A DNA stretch of 64,000 bases from Roseibacterium beibuensis (GCF_039542305.1 NZ_BAABHW010000002.1:434001-498000), one strand, 5' to 3'; positions 17,942 through 26,556 are shown, counted from the first letter of the stretch. Numbers and translations: made by a program. Notes: generated by a model from the sequence alone, not told the origin.

Positions 17942-18054
17942 GCCCCCATCTTTATCCTTCAAATATGCACAGCGCGGAACGCGCCCGCGCCGAAAGGGGC
18001 TCAAGGCCCCTTGAGGCGCAGGCGGGGCGACGCCGAAGGCGGCGCAACCCCTCA
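17942..18054 (+). repeat. Dispersed composite repeat, copy 2 (3'-end element)
   Basis: CATCTTTATCCTTCAAATATGC (17947-17968) is followed by a GC-rich linker, a hairpin (AAGGGGC, loop TCAAG, GCCCCTT at 17994-18012) and the box GGCGACGCCGAAGGCGGCGC then AACCCCTCA, ending on the stop codon of the minus-strand enoyl-CoA hydratase. Element order is as in the copies at 15573 and 48385. Confidence 0.75.
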
Positions 18055-18810
18055 GAAATCCCGGACCCGCCGGGTCGTTTCCGGGTCGAGAAACCCGGCG
18101 ACGGTCGCCTCGATTTCCAGGTCCATCGCGCGGGTCAGGTCGGGCAGGCCCGCCAAGTTCAACACCCGCTTCATCGACCGCACGGCCAGGGGCGGCAGCT
18201 CCGCAAGGCGCTCGGCCACGGCGATCGCCTCGGTCATCAACGCGTCATCCGGCACGACGCGCCAGGCCACGCCCATCTCGGCCAGCTCCGCCGCACCGTA
18301 GCGCTCGCCGAAAAACAGCATCTCGCGCGCCTTGGTCATCCCGACCAGGGTGGGCAGGATCGCCGTCACCGCGCCGGTGACGAAGACGTTCAGCGACACT
18401 TCGGGAAAGAACCCGCGCGCACTTTCCGCCCAGATCGGGAAATCGCAGTTGATCGCCCATTCGAAACCGCCCCCCACGGCCCAGCCATTGATCGCGCCGA
18501 CCACCGGCGCCTCGCCCTGCACCAGCGCGACCGTGCAGCGTTGGATCGCCTCGACGAGGTCGCGCGCTTCGGCTTCGCTTTCGGGATGCACATGGTCCTT
18601 CCGGTCGTCGCCCGCACAAAACGCCTTGCCCGCCCCGGTCAGCAGGATCACGCGGCAGACCTCTTCGGCATTGGCGTCATCGACCGCGCGGGCGAGGTCG
18701 TCGATCAATTGCCGGTTCATCGCGTTCAGCCGCTCAGGCCGGTTCAGGGTCAGGATCCGCACCGCGCCGCGACGCTCGCTCAGGACCGTATCATAGGTGA
18801 AATCGCTCAT
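18052..18810 (-). CDS. Enoyl-CoA hydratase/isomerase family protein
   Basis: A 252-residue crotonase-fold enzyme acting on acyl-CoA thioesters in the cytoplasm. It has the CoA-binding region ILTLNRPERLNAMN, the oxyanion-hole segments GKAFCAGDD and NGWAVGGGFEWAI, and the usual length. The second catalytic Glu region reads FFPEVSLNVF. It is the last gene of a TetR/CoA-ligase/hydratase operon, with an ATGA overlap with the ligase. The pathway is probably degradation of an aromatic or unusual carboxylic acid via its CoA ester. Confidence 0.92.
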   Translation of the reverse strand: MSDFTYDTVLSERRGAVRILTLNRPERLNAMNRQLIDDLARAVDDANAEEVCRVILLTGAGKAFCAGDDRKDHVHPESEAEARDLVEAIQRCTVALVQGEAPVVGAINGWAVGGGFEWAINCDFPIWAESARGFFPEVSLNVFVTGAVTAILPTLVGMTKAREMLFFGERYGAAELAEMGVAWRVVPDDALMTEAIAVAERLAELPPLAVRSMKRVLNLAGLPDLTRAMDLEIEATVAGFLDPETTRRVRDF

Positions 18811-20108
18811 TCATACCCCCGTATCACGCGCTTCGTCTTGCCCTCGGTCCGCGGCAGCGTGCCGTGGGGGAGCAGCACCACCTCTGCCGTGGCCCCCAGC
18901 CGCGCCTTGATTTCGCGCGCCAAGGCCTCGGCCAATCCGTCGGTCTGCGCGCCCTCGGCCAGTTCGGCCTCGATGGGCAGGCGGTCATAGGGCGGCGGGG
19001 TGTCGAGCCGGATACGGTACTCCCCCGACAACGCGGCGAAGGAGTTGACCACGGCGGCCACCATCGAGGGGAACATGTTCAACCCCCGCACCACCACCAT
19101 GTCATCCGAGCGCCCCACCACGCGGAACCGAAAGCCGGTCACACCGCAGGCGCAGGGCTCGGTCGCGACGATTTCCAGGATGTCGCCGGTGCGGAACCGC
19201 ACCAGGGGCTGGCAATCGCGGATCAGGTGGGTCAGCACCAGTTCCCCCCGCCGGCCCGGCGCGATGGGGACCACATCGTCGCTGTCGGGGTCGATCAGTT
19301 CGGGGTGCATCACGTCCATCCCCATGAAATGCAGCGCCGTGTCATGGGGACATTCGGCGGCGAAATTGCAGAAGACGTCCGACACGCCGTAATTGGCGTT
19401 GCGCGCCTGCATGCCCCAGGTCTCCATCATCCGTGCGCGAAAGGCGGGGTCGTCCACCCCGGGTTCCCCCCCGAACAGGCCCAGTTTCAGCCCGAGGTCA
19501 CGGGGATGAATGCCGGGAAAGCGCTCGGCGATGACCCGTTCCAGAACCGCCGGGTAGGACGGCGTGCAGGAGATCGCGTCGATCCCTACCTCGCGGATCG
19601 TGCGCACCAGCAGGTCCGTCTCTCCAACGCCGAAGGGCACGACGAGCGCGCCTGTCTCCTCCAGCGTCATGTGATCCGACAGCCCGCCCATCCACATGCG
19701 GTAGTTCAGGCAATGCACGACCCGATGCGAGGGGCCAAGCCCCGCCGAGGCCTGGCATCGCCCGCCGACCGCCGCCGTGATCCGCGCATCACGGGCCGAG
19801 AGCGCAAGGTTCATGGCCTGCCCCGTCGTCCCACTGGTCCGATGCAGCCGCACCGCGTCCGCGACCGGCGCGGCGAGGTAATTGCCGAAAGGGGGATGCG
19901 CCGCCTGTGCCACGCGCAGTTGCGACTTGTCCGACAGCGGCAGGTCCGGCAGGTCTTCCAACCGCTCGGGCGGCGCTTGGTCTAGCCACAAGGTCCGATA
20001 GAAAACCGAGTTCTCGGCCACATGCGCTCTCTGCGCCGCCCAGGCCGCGGCCCGGTGGTCGGCAAGCTCATCGGCGGGCGCCCGTTCGGCGCCGGGTACG
20101 GTCATCAT
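18807..20108 (-). CDS. Phenylacetate-CoA ligase-like AMP-dependent CoA ligase
   Basis: A 433-residue adenylate-forming enzyme with PaaK-type organisation. It has the P-loop-like RTSGTTGQAMN (residues about 91-101), NYGVSDVF in the adenine region, VRFRTGDILEI, and the C-terminal subdomain with RSDDMVVVRG and the catalytic-lysine segment RTEGKTKRVI. It should activate a carboxylic acid to its CoA thioester; the acid is unknown. Starts and stops overlap its neighbours by four bases on both sides (TetR upstream, hydratase downstream), so the three genes are one translationally coupled unit. Confidence 0.9.
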   Translation of the reverse strand: MMTVPGAERAPADELADHRAAAWAAQRAHVAENSVFYRTLWLDQAPPERLEDLPDLPLSDKSQLRVAQAAHPPFGNYLAAPVADAVRLHRTSGTTGQAMNLALSARDARITAAVGGRCQASAGLGPSHRVVHCLNYRMWMGGLSDHMTLEETGALVVPFGVGETDLLVRTIREVGIDAISCTPSYPAVLERVIAERFPGIHPRDLGLKLGLFGGEPGVDDPAFRARMMETWGMQARNANYGVSDVFCNFAAECPHDTALHFMGMDVMHPELIDPDSDDVVPIAPGRRGELVLTHLIRDCQPLVRFRTGDILEIVATEPCACGVTGFRFRVVGRSDDMVVVRGLNMFPSMVAAVVNSFAALSGEYRIRLDTPPPYDRLPIEAELAEGAQTDGLAEALAREIKARLGATAEVVLLPHGTLPRTEGKTKRVIRGYE

Positions 20109-20773
20109 CCTTCCATTCCCTTTTTCCAGATATGGGTCAGGGTTCCGATCACGGCCTCTTCATCCCCCGACACCGCGATCAGCGACGGGTCCCGCGACAG
20201 CCACAGGCCCGAGAGGTATTGGTCGACCATCCCGCCCAGGGCATAGGCCCGGCGCAGGGCTTCGTCCTGCGGCAGCGGGTCTGCGCCCGCCTTTTCGCGC
20301 TGCAGGGCAGCGGCCCCGGCCACCCGCGTCAGCCAGTCGTGGTTCAACCGGTGAAAGGCCGCGCGCGCCTGGGGCAACTGGTCGTGGTGATGCACGAGAC
20401 AGCGCATCAGCCCGCGGTTGAGCCGGAACAGGCGGACATAGCGCGCCGTCGCCGCGCGCAACGGGTCGCCCCCCCCGCCGCCACCGCTGTCGGCACCGGC
20501 GCGCAACCGCGCCTGCAAATACGCGATGAACCCGGCCAGAAGCGCCGAAAGCAACGCGTCCCGGTCCTCGAAATACAGGTAGAACGTCCCGTTCGAGATG
20601 CCCGCCGCCCGGCACAGCTCGGCCACGCGCAAACCATCCGGCGTGGTGCCCTCGAGCGCCTCGCAGGCCGCCGACAGGATCGCCGCGCGCGTCCGCTGGC
20701 CCTTGGACTGGGCCTCGGCCGCCGCCAACAGCGCGGCGGCATAGCTGTCCTCTTCGATCCGATCCAAGGCCAT
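20105..20773 (-). CDS. TetR family transcriptional regulator
   Basis: A 222-residue repressor. The helix-turn-helix is in residues about 28-70 (RTRAAILSAAC, then VAELCRAAGISNGTFYLYF). The C-terminal half is an all-helical ligand domain, interrupted by a glycine run. The frame is open far upstream, but that part is antisense to pepF; MALDRIEED at 20773 is the natural start. It leads the CoA-ligase/hydratase operon, so it probably represses it until an acyl-CoA or acid binds. A palindromic site lies 12 bp upstream of its start. Confidence 0.92.
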   Translation of the reverse strand: MALDRIEEDSYAAALLAAAEAQSKGQRTRAAILSAACEALEGTTPDGLRVAELCRAAGISNGTFYLYFEDRDALLSALLAGFIAYLQARLRAGADSGGGGGGDPLRAATARYVRLFRLNRGLMRCLVHHHDQLPQARAAFHRLNHDWLTRVAGAAALQREKAGADPLPQDEALRRAYALGGMVDQYLSGLWLSRDPSLIAVSGDEEAVIGTLTHIWKKGMEG

Positions 20774-20784
20774 GGTGATTCCTA

Positions 20785-20800
20785 AAACTGGCGTCAGTTT
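20785..20800. promoter_or_regulatory. Candidate TetR operator
   Basis: AAACTG-GCGT-CAGTTT, an inverted repeat with 6-bp arms and a 4-bp centre, lies directly before the TetR gene and in the divergent interval with pepF. The size and the CAGTTT arms are usual for TetR-family operators; autoregulation is the simplest inference. Confidence 0.6.
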
Positions 20801-20929
20801 CATATATCCCGTTTCGATTGGCATGTGGAGCCCGATCGCGGCTTTCTGACCCTTTCGCCTTGAGACTACGGGGGACGCGGCGCATATCTTGGACCAACAC
20901 CACTCAATCGACGCAATCGAGGTTTCCAG

Positions 20930-22756
20930 ATGATGCTTCCCTTCCCCGCCGCCCTGCCCCGTGACGCCGCGACCGAGGCCGGGGGCGTGCCGCTTGGCGA
21001 CCTGCCGGAATGGAACCTCGACGATCTCTACACCGCGCAGGACGCGCCCGAGTTGAAGCGCGACCTTGACTGGCTGGAAGAGGCCTGTGCCAGTTTCGCC
21101 GCCGATTACGAGGGCAAACTGGCCGATCTGGACGCCGCCGCCCTCCTGGACTGCGTGCTGCGCTACGAGAAGATCGACCTGATCGCGGGGCGCATCATGT
21201 CCTATGCCGGCCTGCGCTATTACCAGCACACGACCGACGCCGAGCGCGCCAAGTTCATGTCCGACATGCAGGACAAAATCACCACCTTCACCACGCCGCT
21301 TGTCTTCTTCAGCCTGGAATTCAACCGCATCCCGGATGAGCGTTACGACGCGCTGATGGCCGAGAACGCGGACCTCGCCCGCTACAAGCCCGTCTTCGAC
21401 CGGATGCGGGCGATGAAGCCCTACCAGCTGTCGGACGAGTTGGAGAAATTCCTGCACGACCAGTCGGTGGTCGGCTCGTCGGCGTGGAACAAGCTGTTCG
21501 ATGAAACCATCGCGGGGCTGAGCTTCGAGGTCGATGGCGAAACCCTTGGCATCGAGGCCACGCTGAACCTGCTGACCGAACAGGACCGCGCCAAGCGCGA
21601 GTCCGGCGCCCGCGCGCTGGCCGAGACGTTCCAGTCCCGCCTGCCTCTCTTTGCCCGCGTGCACAACACGCTGGCCAAGGAAAAGGAGATCGAGGATCGC
21701 TGGCGCGGCTTGCCGACCCCGCAGATGGGCCGTCACCTCGCCAACCATGTCGAGCCCGAGGTGGTCGAGGCCCTGCGCAACGCGGTCGTCAAAGCCTACC
21801 CGCGCCTGAGCCACCGCTATTACAAGCTGAAAGCCAAGTGGCTGGGCCTCGACACGCTGCAAGTCTGGGACCGCAACGCGCCGCTGCCGATGGAGGAAAC
21901 CCGCATCGTCGGCTGGGACGAGGCGCGCAAACTGGTCTCCGACGCCTATGCCGGGTTCGACCCGCGCATGGCCGAGCTGGCCGAGCCGTTCTTTACCGAT
22001 GGCTGGATCGACGCCGCCGTGAAAGAGGGCAAGGCGCCCGGTGCTTTCGCGCATCCCACCGTCGTGGACGTGCACCCCTACGTGATGCTCAACTACCTCG
22101 GCAAACCGCGCGACGTGATGACGCTCGCGCATGAGTTGGGCCATGGCGTGCACCAGCGCCTTGCCGCCGGTCAGGGCGAATTGCTGTCCTCCACCCCGCT
22201 GACCCTGGCCGAAACGGCAAGCGTGTTCGGCGAGATGCTGACCTTCCGCAAGATGCTGGCCGAGGCCAGGGACGACCAGCAGAAGAAGGTGATGCTGGCG
22301 GGCAAGGTCGAGGACATGATCAACACGGTCGTCCGCCAGATCGCCTTCTATGATTTCGAATGCAAACTGCACGAGGCGCGCCGTGGCGGGGAGCTGACCC
22401 CCGACGACATCAACGCGCTCTGGATGAGCGTGCAGGCCGAGTCCCTCGGGCCGGTCTTCGAGTTCATGGAGGGCTACGAGACGTTCTGGGCCTACATCCC
22501 CCATTTCGTGCATTCGCCCTTCTACGTCTATGCCTATGCCTTCGGCGATGGCCTCGTGAACGCGCTCTATGCCGTCTACGAAGAAGGCACGCCCGGCTTC
22601 GAGGAAAAGTATTTCGAGATGCTCAAGGCGGGCGGGTCCAAGCACCACAAGGAATTGCTGGCCCCCTTTGGTCTCGATGCCTCCGACCCTGCCTTCTGGG
22701 ACAAGGGCCTGAGCATGATCGAGGGCTTCATCGACGAGTTGGAAGCGATGGAGTGA
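20930..22756 (+). CDS. pepF: M3 family oligoendopeptidase F
   Basis: A 608-residue cytoplasmic zinc metallopeptidase. The HEXXH zinc motif is visible as LAHELGHGVHQR (residues about 399-410), with the third ligand Glu in the following helix (LAETASVFGEM). The length matches PepF/M3B enzymes that cut short oligopeptides. A strong GC-rich hairpin with a T-run follows the stop codon at 22784, so it is probably monocistronic. It is transcribed divergently from the TetR operon. Confidence 0.95.
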   Translation: MMLPFPAALPRDAATEAGGVPLGDLPEWNLDDLYTAQDAPELKRDLDWLEEACASFAADYEGKLADLDAAALLDCVLRYEKIDLIAGRIMSYAGLRYYQHTTDAERAKFMSDMQDKITTFTTPLVFFSLEFNRIPDERYDALMAENADLARYKPVFDRMRAMKPYQLSDELEKFLHDQSVVGSSAWNKLFDETIAGLSFEVDGETLGIEATLNLLTEQDRAKRESGARALAETFQSRLPLFARVHNTLAKEKEIEDRWRGLPTPQMGRHLANHVEPEVVEALRNAVVKAYPRLSHRYYKLKAKWLGLDTLQVWDRNAPLPMEETRIVGWDEARKLVSDAYAGFDPRMAELAEPFFTDGWIDAAVKEGKAPGAFAHPTVVDVHPYVMLNYLGKPRDVMTLAHELGHGVHQRLAAGQGELLSSTPLTLAETASVFGEMLTFRKMLAEARDDQQKKVMLAGKVEDMINTVVRQIAFYDFECKLHEARRGGELTPDDINALWMSVQAESLGPVFEFMEGYETFWAYIPHFVHSPFYVYAYAFGDGLVNALYAVYEEGTPGFEEKYFEMLKAGGSKHHKELLAPFGLDASDPAFWDKGLSMIEGFIDELEAME

Positions 22757-22783
22757 CGCGCTCGCTCTCTTCATCCCGACTGC

Positions 22784-22813
22784 AAATGGCCGCCCTTGGG
22801 CGGCCATTTTTTC
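22784..22813 (+). terminator. Rho-independent terminator of pepF
   Basis: AAATGGCCGCCC-TT-GGGCGGCCATTTTTT: a 12-bp stem with a minimal loop followed by a T-run. It lies between the convergent pepF and the OxyR-like gene and could serve both strands, although the T-run is better on the + strand. Confidence 0.85.
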
Positions 22814-23708
22814 AGGTGCCGCGCGCCATCGTGTCCCGCGTTCGGATCAACACGTCACCGATCCGCCGGAAGACCTCGGACCGTGCGCTTGTCTTTCGCC
22901 ATGCCAGCACGACCTGACGAGGGCAGGCCTCGGGCAAGGGCGTCAGGGCCACCTCGCCGCCTGACGCGACCCCAGCGTCCACGGCGAGGTTCGGCAACAG
23001 CGTGATCCCCAACCCTTCGGACACCATGGCGATCAGCGTGGTCAGACTGGTGGCGGAAAAGCTTTCGTCCTGTTCCAGATGGCGGTTGGGAAAGGCCTGA
23101 AGCGCGTGGCGTTGCAGGCAGTGGCCCTTTTCGAGGAGCATGACCTGCCCGCCCTCCTGAAGCGCCGCAGGGCCGTTCGCGGCCATCGGACCGGGCGGCG
23201 TCGCCAGTTGGTAACCGTCCTCGAACAGTGGCATGTGATCCAGCGACCCGATCTCGAAGGGCAAGGCGATCAGGATCACGTCGAGCCGCCCCTCGGTCAG
23301 CCCGGCGATCAGGCTTTCGGTCATTTCCTCGCGCAGGTAGATTTTCAGCCTTGGAAAGGCCCTGCGCAACGCGGGCAGAGCGGGCGGGATCAGGTAGGGA
23401 CCGATCGTCGGGATCGCCCCAAGCCGCAACTCTCCCTCGTCCGGCCGCAGATGCGCCTCGGCCAGCTTGCCGATCTCCTCGGCCTCCAGCAGCAGGCGTC
23501 GCCCGCGCGCCGCGATCTCCTCGCCCAGGGGGGTCAGCATCACGCTGCGCCGCGTGCGTTCGACCAATTGTACGCCAAGACGCTCCTCCATCTCCTTGAT
23601 GCCGGCACTCAGCGTCGGCTGGGTCACGAAACAGGCCTCGGCCGCGCGCGAGAAATTCAACTGGTCGGCCACGGCAACAAGGAAACGGAGGTGGCGGAGG
23701 GTCACCAT
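22812..23708 (-). CDS. oxyR: OxyR-like LysR family regulator, second redox Cys missing
   Basis: A 298-residue LysR-type regulator with HTH in residues 1-60 (RHLRFLVAVADQLNFSRAAE) and an OxyR-type effector domain (GTIGPYLIPPALPALR-like opening, LLEKGHCLQRHALQAF, ATSLTTLIAMVSEGLGITLLP). The peroxidatic Cys equivalent to Cys199 of E. coli is present in GHC. The residue at +9, where Cys208 should be, is Phe, so the classical disulfide switch cannot form. It is divergent from a peroxiredoxin gene, which it presumably controls. Confidence 0.9.
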   Translation of the reverse strand: MVTLRHLRFLVAVADQLNFSRAAEACFVTQPTLSAGIKEMEERLGVQLVERTRRSVMLTPLGEEIAARGRRLLLEAEEIGKLAEAHLRPDEGELRLGAIPTIGPYLIPPALPALRRAFPRLKIYLREEMTESLIAGLTEGRLDVILIALPFEIGSLDHMPLFEDGYQLATPPGPMAANGPAALQEGGQVMLLEKGHCLQRHALQAFPNRHLEQDESFSATSLTTLIAMVSEGLGITLLPNLAVDAGVASGGEVALTPLPEACPRQVVLAWRKTSARSEVFRRIGDVLIRTRDTMARGT

Positions 23709-23817
23709 TAGTTATTGCCTTTCTCGATATCTGAAAGCTTTTTAATTGATTTCACCAAGGCTGCGCCACCCCTTATCTCTTCCTCATCGGAACACACCAA
23801 CCCCATCGGAGACAGAG
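23709..23817. promoter_or_regulatory. Divergent promoter region oxyR-peroxiredoxin
   Basis: A 109-bp interval whose first half is clearly AT-rich for this genome (23709-23755), with several LysR-style TNA patterns such as CGATATCTG and TTTAATTGAT. No single perfect ATAG-N7-CTAT tetramer set was found. It must hold both promoters and the OxyR-type operator. Confidence 0.5.
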
Positions 23818-24462
23818 ATGACTGACCAGATCCAGCCCACCGGCCCCCGCCTGAACGAAACCGCCCCGGCCTTTGACGCGCCCACCACCCACGGTCAGAA
23901 GACCCTCGAAGACTACCGGGGCAAGTGGCTGATCCTGTTCTCGCACCCGGCCGATTTCACGCCCGTCTGCACCACCGAGTTCATCGCCTTCGCCAAGAAA
24001 CAGGATGAGTTCAACGCGCTGAACACCGAGCTTTTGGGCCTGTCGATCGACAGCCACTACAGCCACATCGCCTGGATGCTGAACATCAAGGAGAAATTCG
24101 GCGTCGAGATTCGCTTCCCGATCATCGCCGACCTGAACATGGCGGTGGCGCAGGCCTATGGCATGATCCAGCCCGGCGCCTCTGACACGGCGGCTGTCCG
24201 CGCGACCTTCATCATCGACCCCGAGGGCGTTCTGCGCGCCATGGTCTACTACCCGATGAACGCGGGCCGCTCGGTCGACGAGATCCACCGCCTGCTGGTC
24301 GCCCTGCAAACGGCGGACGAGAACGCCTGCGCCATGCCCGAGAACTGGAAGCCGGGCGACGAGGTGATCGTGCCGACGCCGAAAACCCCGGAAGAGGCCG
24401 CCGCCCGCGTCGGCGAAGGCTACAACACGGTCGATTGGTATTTCTCGACCCGCGCCCTCTGA
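23818..24462 (+). CDS. Peroxiredoxin (Prx6/AhpC-TSA family)
   Basis: A 214-residue cytoplasmic peroxidase. The peroxidatic Cys sits in HPADFTPVCTTEF (Cys near residue 48), with the Arg and C-terminal dimer region (VVYYPMN-type, here MVYYPMNAGRSVDEIHR) of the Prx6-like long peroxiredoxins. A second Cys near residue 175 (NACAMPENW) could be a resolving Cys as in archaeal-type members. The start at 23818 follows GGAGACAG. It is divergent from the OxyR-like gene and followed by a metallo-beta-lactamase-fold enzyme. Confidence 0.93.
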   Translation: MTDQIQPTGPRLNETAPAFDAPTTHGQKTLEDYRGKWLILFSHPADFTPVCTTEFIAFAKKQDEFNALNTELLGLSIDSHYSHIAWMLNIKEKFGVEIRFPIIADLNMAVAQAYGMIQPGASDTAAVRATFIIDPEGVLRAMVYYPMNAGRSVDEIHRLLVALQTADENACAMPENWKPGDEVIVPTPKTPEEAAARVGEGYNTVDWYFSTRAL

Positions 24463-24491
24463 CCCGGCCTCACGCAAGCTCACGACCGCGT

Positions 24492-24518
24492 GAGCGGGCC
24501 GATCTTCTCGGCCCGCTC
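24492..24518 (+). other. Intercistronic hairpin between peroxiredoxin and MBL genes
   Basis: GAGCGGGCCGA-TCTTC-TCGGCCCGCTC, a perfect 11-bp stem with a 5-nt loop, but no T-run. It could attenuate read-through or stabilise the upstream mRNA, so that the peroxiredoxin is made in excess over the downstream enzyme. Confidence 0.55.
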
Positions 24519-24566
24519 CGCATTGACCCTGCAAAAGATTGACCGCGACAAGGAAAGGGACATCCC

Positions 24567-25439
24567 ATGACCAACCCGATCGTCAAAACCTTCTGGGACG
24601 AACCGACCGGAAGCTGGCAATACGTCTTCCACGACCCCGAGACGATGAAGGGCGCAATCGTGGACCCGGTTCTGGATTACGACGCCAACGCCGGCGCCAC
24701 CTACACGAAGAACGCGCAAGCGATCCTCGACTATGTCCGCGACACGGGCATCGAGGTCGAATGGATCCTCGACACCCACCCCCATGCCGACCATTTCTCG
24801 GCCGGGCCCTGGCTGAAGGAAAAGCTGGGCGCACCGACGGCCATCGGCGAAAAGGTCGTGGGCGTTCAGAAACTGTGGCAGGGCATCTACAACCTGCCCG
24901 AGGCTTTCCCGACGGACGGCTCGCAATGGGATCGTCTCTGGGCCGATGGCGACACGTTCAAGGTCGGCACTATCGACGTTCGCGTGATCTTTTCGCCGGG
25001 CCACACGCTGGCCTCGGTCACCTATGTCGCGGGCGACGCGGCCTTCGTGCATGACACGCTGATGATGCCCGACAGCGGCACCTCGCGCGCCGACTTCCCG
25101 GGCGGGTCGTCCAGAGACCTTTACGAGACAATCCAGAAGATCTTGTCCCTGCCCGACGAAACCCGCGTCTTCATTGGCCATGACTACGCCCCCAAGGGCC
25201 GCGAGGCGCAATGCGAGGCGACCGTGGGCCAGCACAAGGCGATGAACATCCACCTGCGCAACGCCCCGTCCGAGGCCGAGTATCGCGAGGTGCGCGATGC
25301 CCGCGATGCCACCCTGCCCCTGCCCAAGCTGATGCTGGCCGCGCTTCAGGTGAATGTCCGCGGCGGGCGCTTGCCTGAACCCGAGGGGAACGGACGCTCC
25401 TACCTCAAGGTGCCGATGAACTGTTTCGAGCCGCGCTGA
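24567..25439 (+). CDS. MBL-fold hydrolase, persulfide dioxygenase-like
   Basis: A 290-residue metallo-beta-lactamase-fold protein. The metal motif is THPHADHFSAG (residues about 70-80), with further ligands in FSPGHTLASV and FIGHDYAPKG. The arrangement is that of ETHE1/Blh-like glutathione persulfide dioxygenases or glyoxalase II relatives; the GHDY motif and full length favour the Blh-type branch, which handles sulfur or redox stress. It lies downstream of the peroxiredoxin under the likely control of the OxyR-type regulator. Start MTNPIVKTF behind AAGGAAAGGGA. Confidence 0.9.
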   Translation: MTNPIVKTFWDEPTGSWQYVFHDPETMKGAIVDPVLDYDANAGATYTKNAQAILDYVRDTGIEVEWILDTHPHADHFSAGPWLKEKLGAPTAIGEKVVGVQKLWQGIYNLPEAFPTDGSQWDRLWADGDTFKVGTIDVRVIFSPGHTLASVTYVAGDAAFVHDTLMMPDSGTSRADFPGGSSRDLYETIQKILSLPDETRVFIGHDYAPKGREAQCEATVGQHKAMNIHLRNAPSEAEYREVRDARDATLPLPKLMLAALQVNVRGGRLPEPEGNGRSYLKVPMNCFEPR

Positions 25440-25457
25440 GACGCGCGCAATAACCTG

Positions 25458-25488
25458 AAAAGCCCGGCCTTAGTGGTCGGGCTTTTTG
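25458..25488. terminator. Bidirectional terminator
   Basis: AAAAGCCCGGCC-TTAGT-GGTCGGGCTTTTT: a 12-bp stem with one G:T pair, A-rich on one side and T-rich on the other. It separates the convergent MBL and DoxX genes and overlaps the last codons of the latter. Confidence 0.85.
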
Positions 25489-25898
25489 CGCCTCGGCCAA
25501 AGCCGCACGTGCCATTTCACATATCGCCCCGGCCCCGTCGCCGCGAGGATCAGCAAGCCCCCGGCAATCGACCAGTTCTTGACCATGATTGTCACCTGCC
25601 ACGGGTCGGCCCGCAATTGCCAATGGAAGAAGCTGGTGACCAGGCAATAGGCCGCCAGCACCAACGCCCAGGCCCGGACCCATGGGCCAAAGACCAGCGC
25701 CAACGCCGCAACCAGGTTGAACAGCGCGACCGGCCAGACAAGCCAAGCGGGCAGTGCGATGCCGGTCAGCATCCCCTGCACCTGCGATGGGTCAAGGATT
25801 TTCTGAAACGTCCCTCCAAGAAACAAAACCGCAATCAGTACACGCCCGGTCAGGTTCAGCATGTCCGGCAGGCGGGATTGGAGCAGAGGCGCGTTCAC
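25470..25898 (-). CDS. DoxX-like membrane protein
   Basis: A 142-residue inner-membrane protein with four predicted helices and the DoxX opening LNLTGRVLIAVLFLGGTFQKI around residues 14-34. DoxX-like proteins are linked to thiol/redox or quinone functions; the exact role is unknown. The GTG start at 25898 overlaps the TGA of the zinc-finger gene (GTGA). The C-terminus is basic (RRKKPDH). The longer open frame upstream is antisense noise. Confidence 0.8.
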   Translation of the reverse strand: MNAPLLQSRLPDMLNLTGRVLIAVLFLGGTFQKILDPSQVQGMLTGIALPAWLVWPVALFNLVAALALVFGPWVRAWALVLAAYCLVTSFFHWQLRADPWQVTIMVKNWSIAGGLLILAATGPGRYVKWHVRLWPRRKKPDH

Positions 25899-26164
25899 TT
25901 CAACTGGCTGTCCTTGGAGCCGCGCCGGTTGATCCCGCCACGCGCCTCGGGGCGAGAATCGCGCTGGCTCGCACAGTCGATGCAGAGCTTCACGCCGGGG
26001 ATCGCCCTGCGCCGCGCCTCGGGGATTTCCTCGTCGCACTCGACGCAATGGGTGGCGCTGTCGCCTTGCGGCTGCTTGCGCGCCTTGAGGCGTTTCAACT
26101 CATCCTCGATCGAGGCTTCGATCTGTTCCGATACCGCGCCGTCGCGCGCCCATCCGCCTGCCAT
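25895..26164 (-). CDS. DksA/TraR C4-type zinc-finger protein
   Basis: An 89-residue protein with a single zinc ribbon, CVECDEEIPEARR then LCIDCA (four cysteines, spacing as in TraR/YbiI-type DksA relatives). An N-terminal acidic coiled-coil-like segment (EASIEDELKRLKARKQ) is short. Such proteins bind the secondary channel of RNA polymerase; small ones are often of phage or plasmid origin but are also common on chromosomes. It is translationally coupled to DoxX. Confidence 0.88.
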   Translation of the reverse strand: MAGGWARDGAVSEQIEASIEDELKRLKARKQPQGDSATHCVECDEEIPEARRRAIPGVKLCIDCASQRDSRPEARGGINRRGSKDSQLK

Positions 26165-26237
26165 GGCCGAGTCCTCCTGACCGGATCAGCCTACGCCCGT
26201 GCGGCCCGAGCCTGCAAGCGACCCAGCGGGGCGCAGG

Positions 26238-26537
26238 TCAATCAAGCTCCGTCCACGGCCAAGGCTTCACCTCGGACGCCGCCGATTGATAGCGCGCAGC
26301 CTTGGCCATCCAGATCCCCAGATCGGTCCCGAAATCCGCCAGCCGCGCGTTCTTTTCGCCGTTATTGACCAGCATGATGATGAATTGCACGACCGTCAGC
26401 ACCGTCAGGACGGTTTGGGAAATCGACAGCATGAAGGCGATCAGCAGCATGTAGATCAGCCGCATGCCAAGGTTGTCTTTCTCGGCGTCCGGCTGTTCGC
26501 CGTGAAGCCGCCCTTCGATCTTTTCGTCGTCCGCCAA
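26238..26537 (-). CDS. DUF4389 membrane protein
   Basis: A 99-residue protein with a charged N-terminus (ADDEKIEGRLHGEQ) and two adjoining hydrophobic segments (GMRLIYMLLIAFMLSISQ and TVLTVVQFIIMLV), then a soluble C-terminus (NARLADFGTDLGIWM), as in DUF4389 proteins of unknown function. The TTG start at 26537 is preferred because AAGGACGGG stands in front of it. A GTG at 26570 in the same frame is possible but would span a repeated 11-mer. Confidence 0.75.
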   Translation of the reverse strand: MADDEKIEGRLHGEQPDAEKDNLGMRLIYMLLIAFMLSISQTVLTVLTVVQFIIMLVNNGEKNARLADFGTDLGIWMAKAARYQSAASEVKPWPWTELD

Positions 26538-26556
26538 AGCACCCGTCCTTACAGCT

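Noticed and set aside
20774..22807. Extension of the TetR frame to 900 codons
   Set aside because: The extra part is antisense to pepF; the TetR protein has a normal start at 20773.
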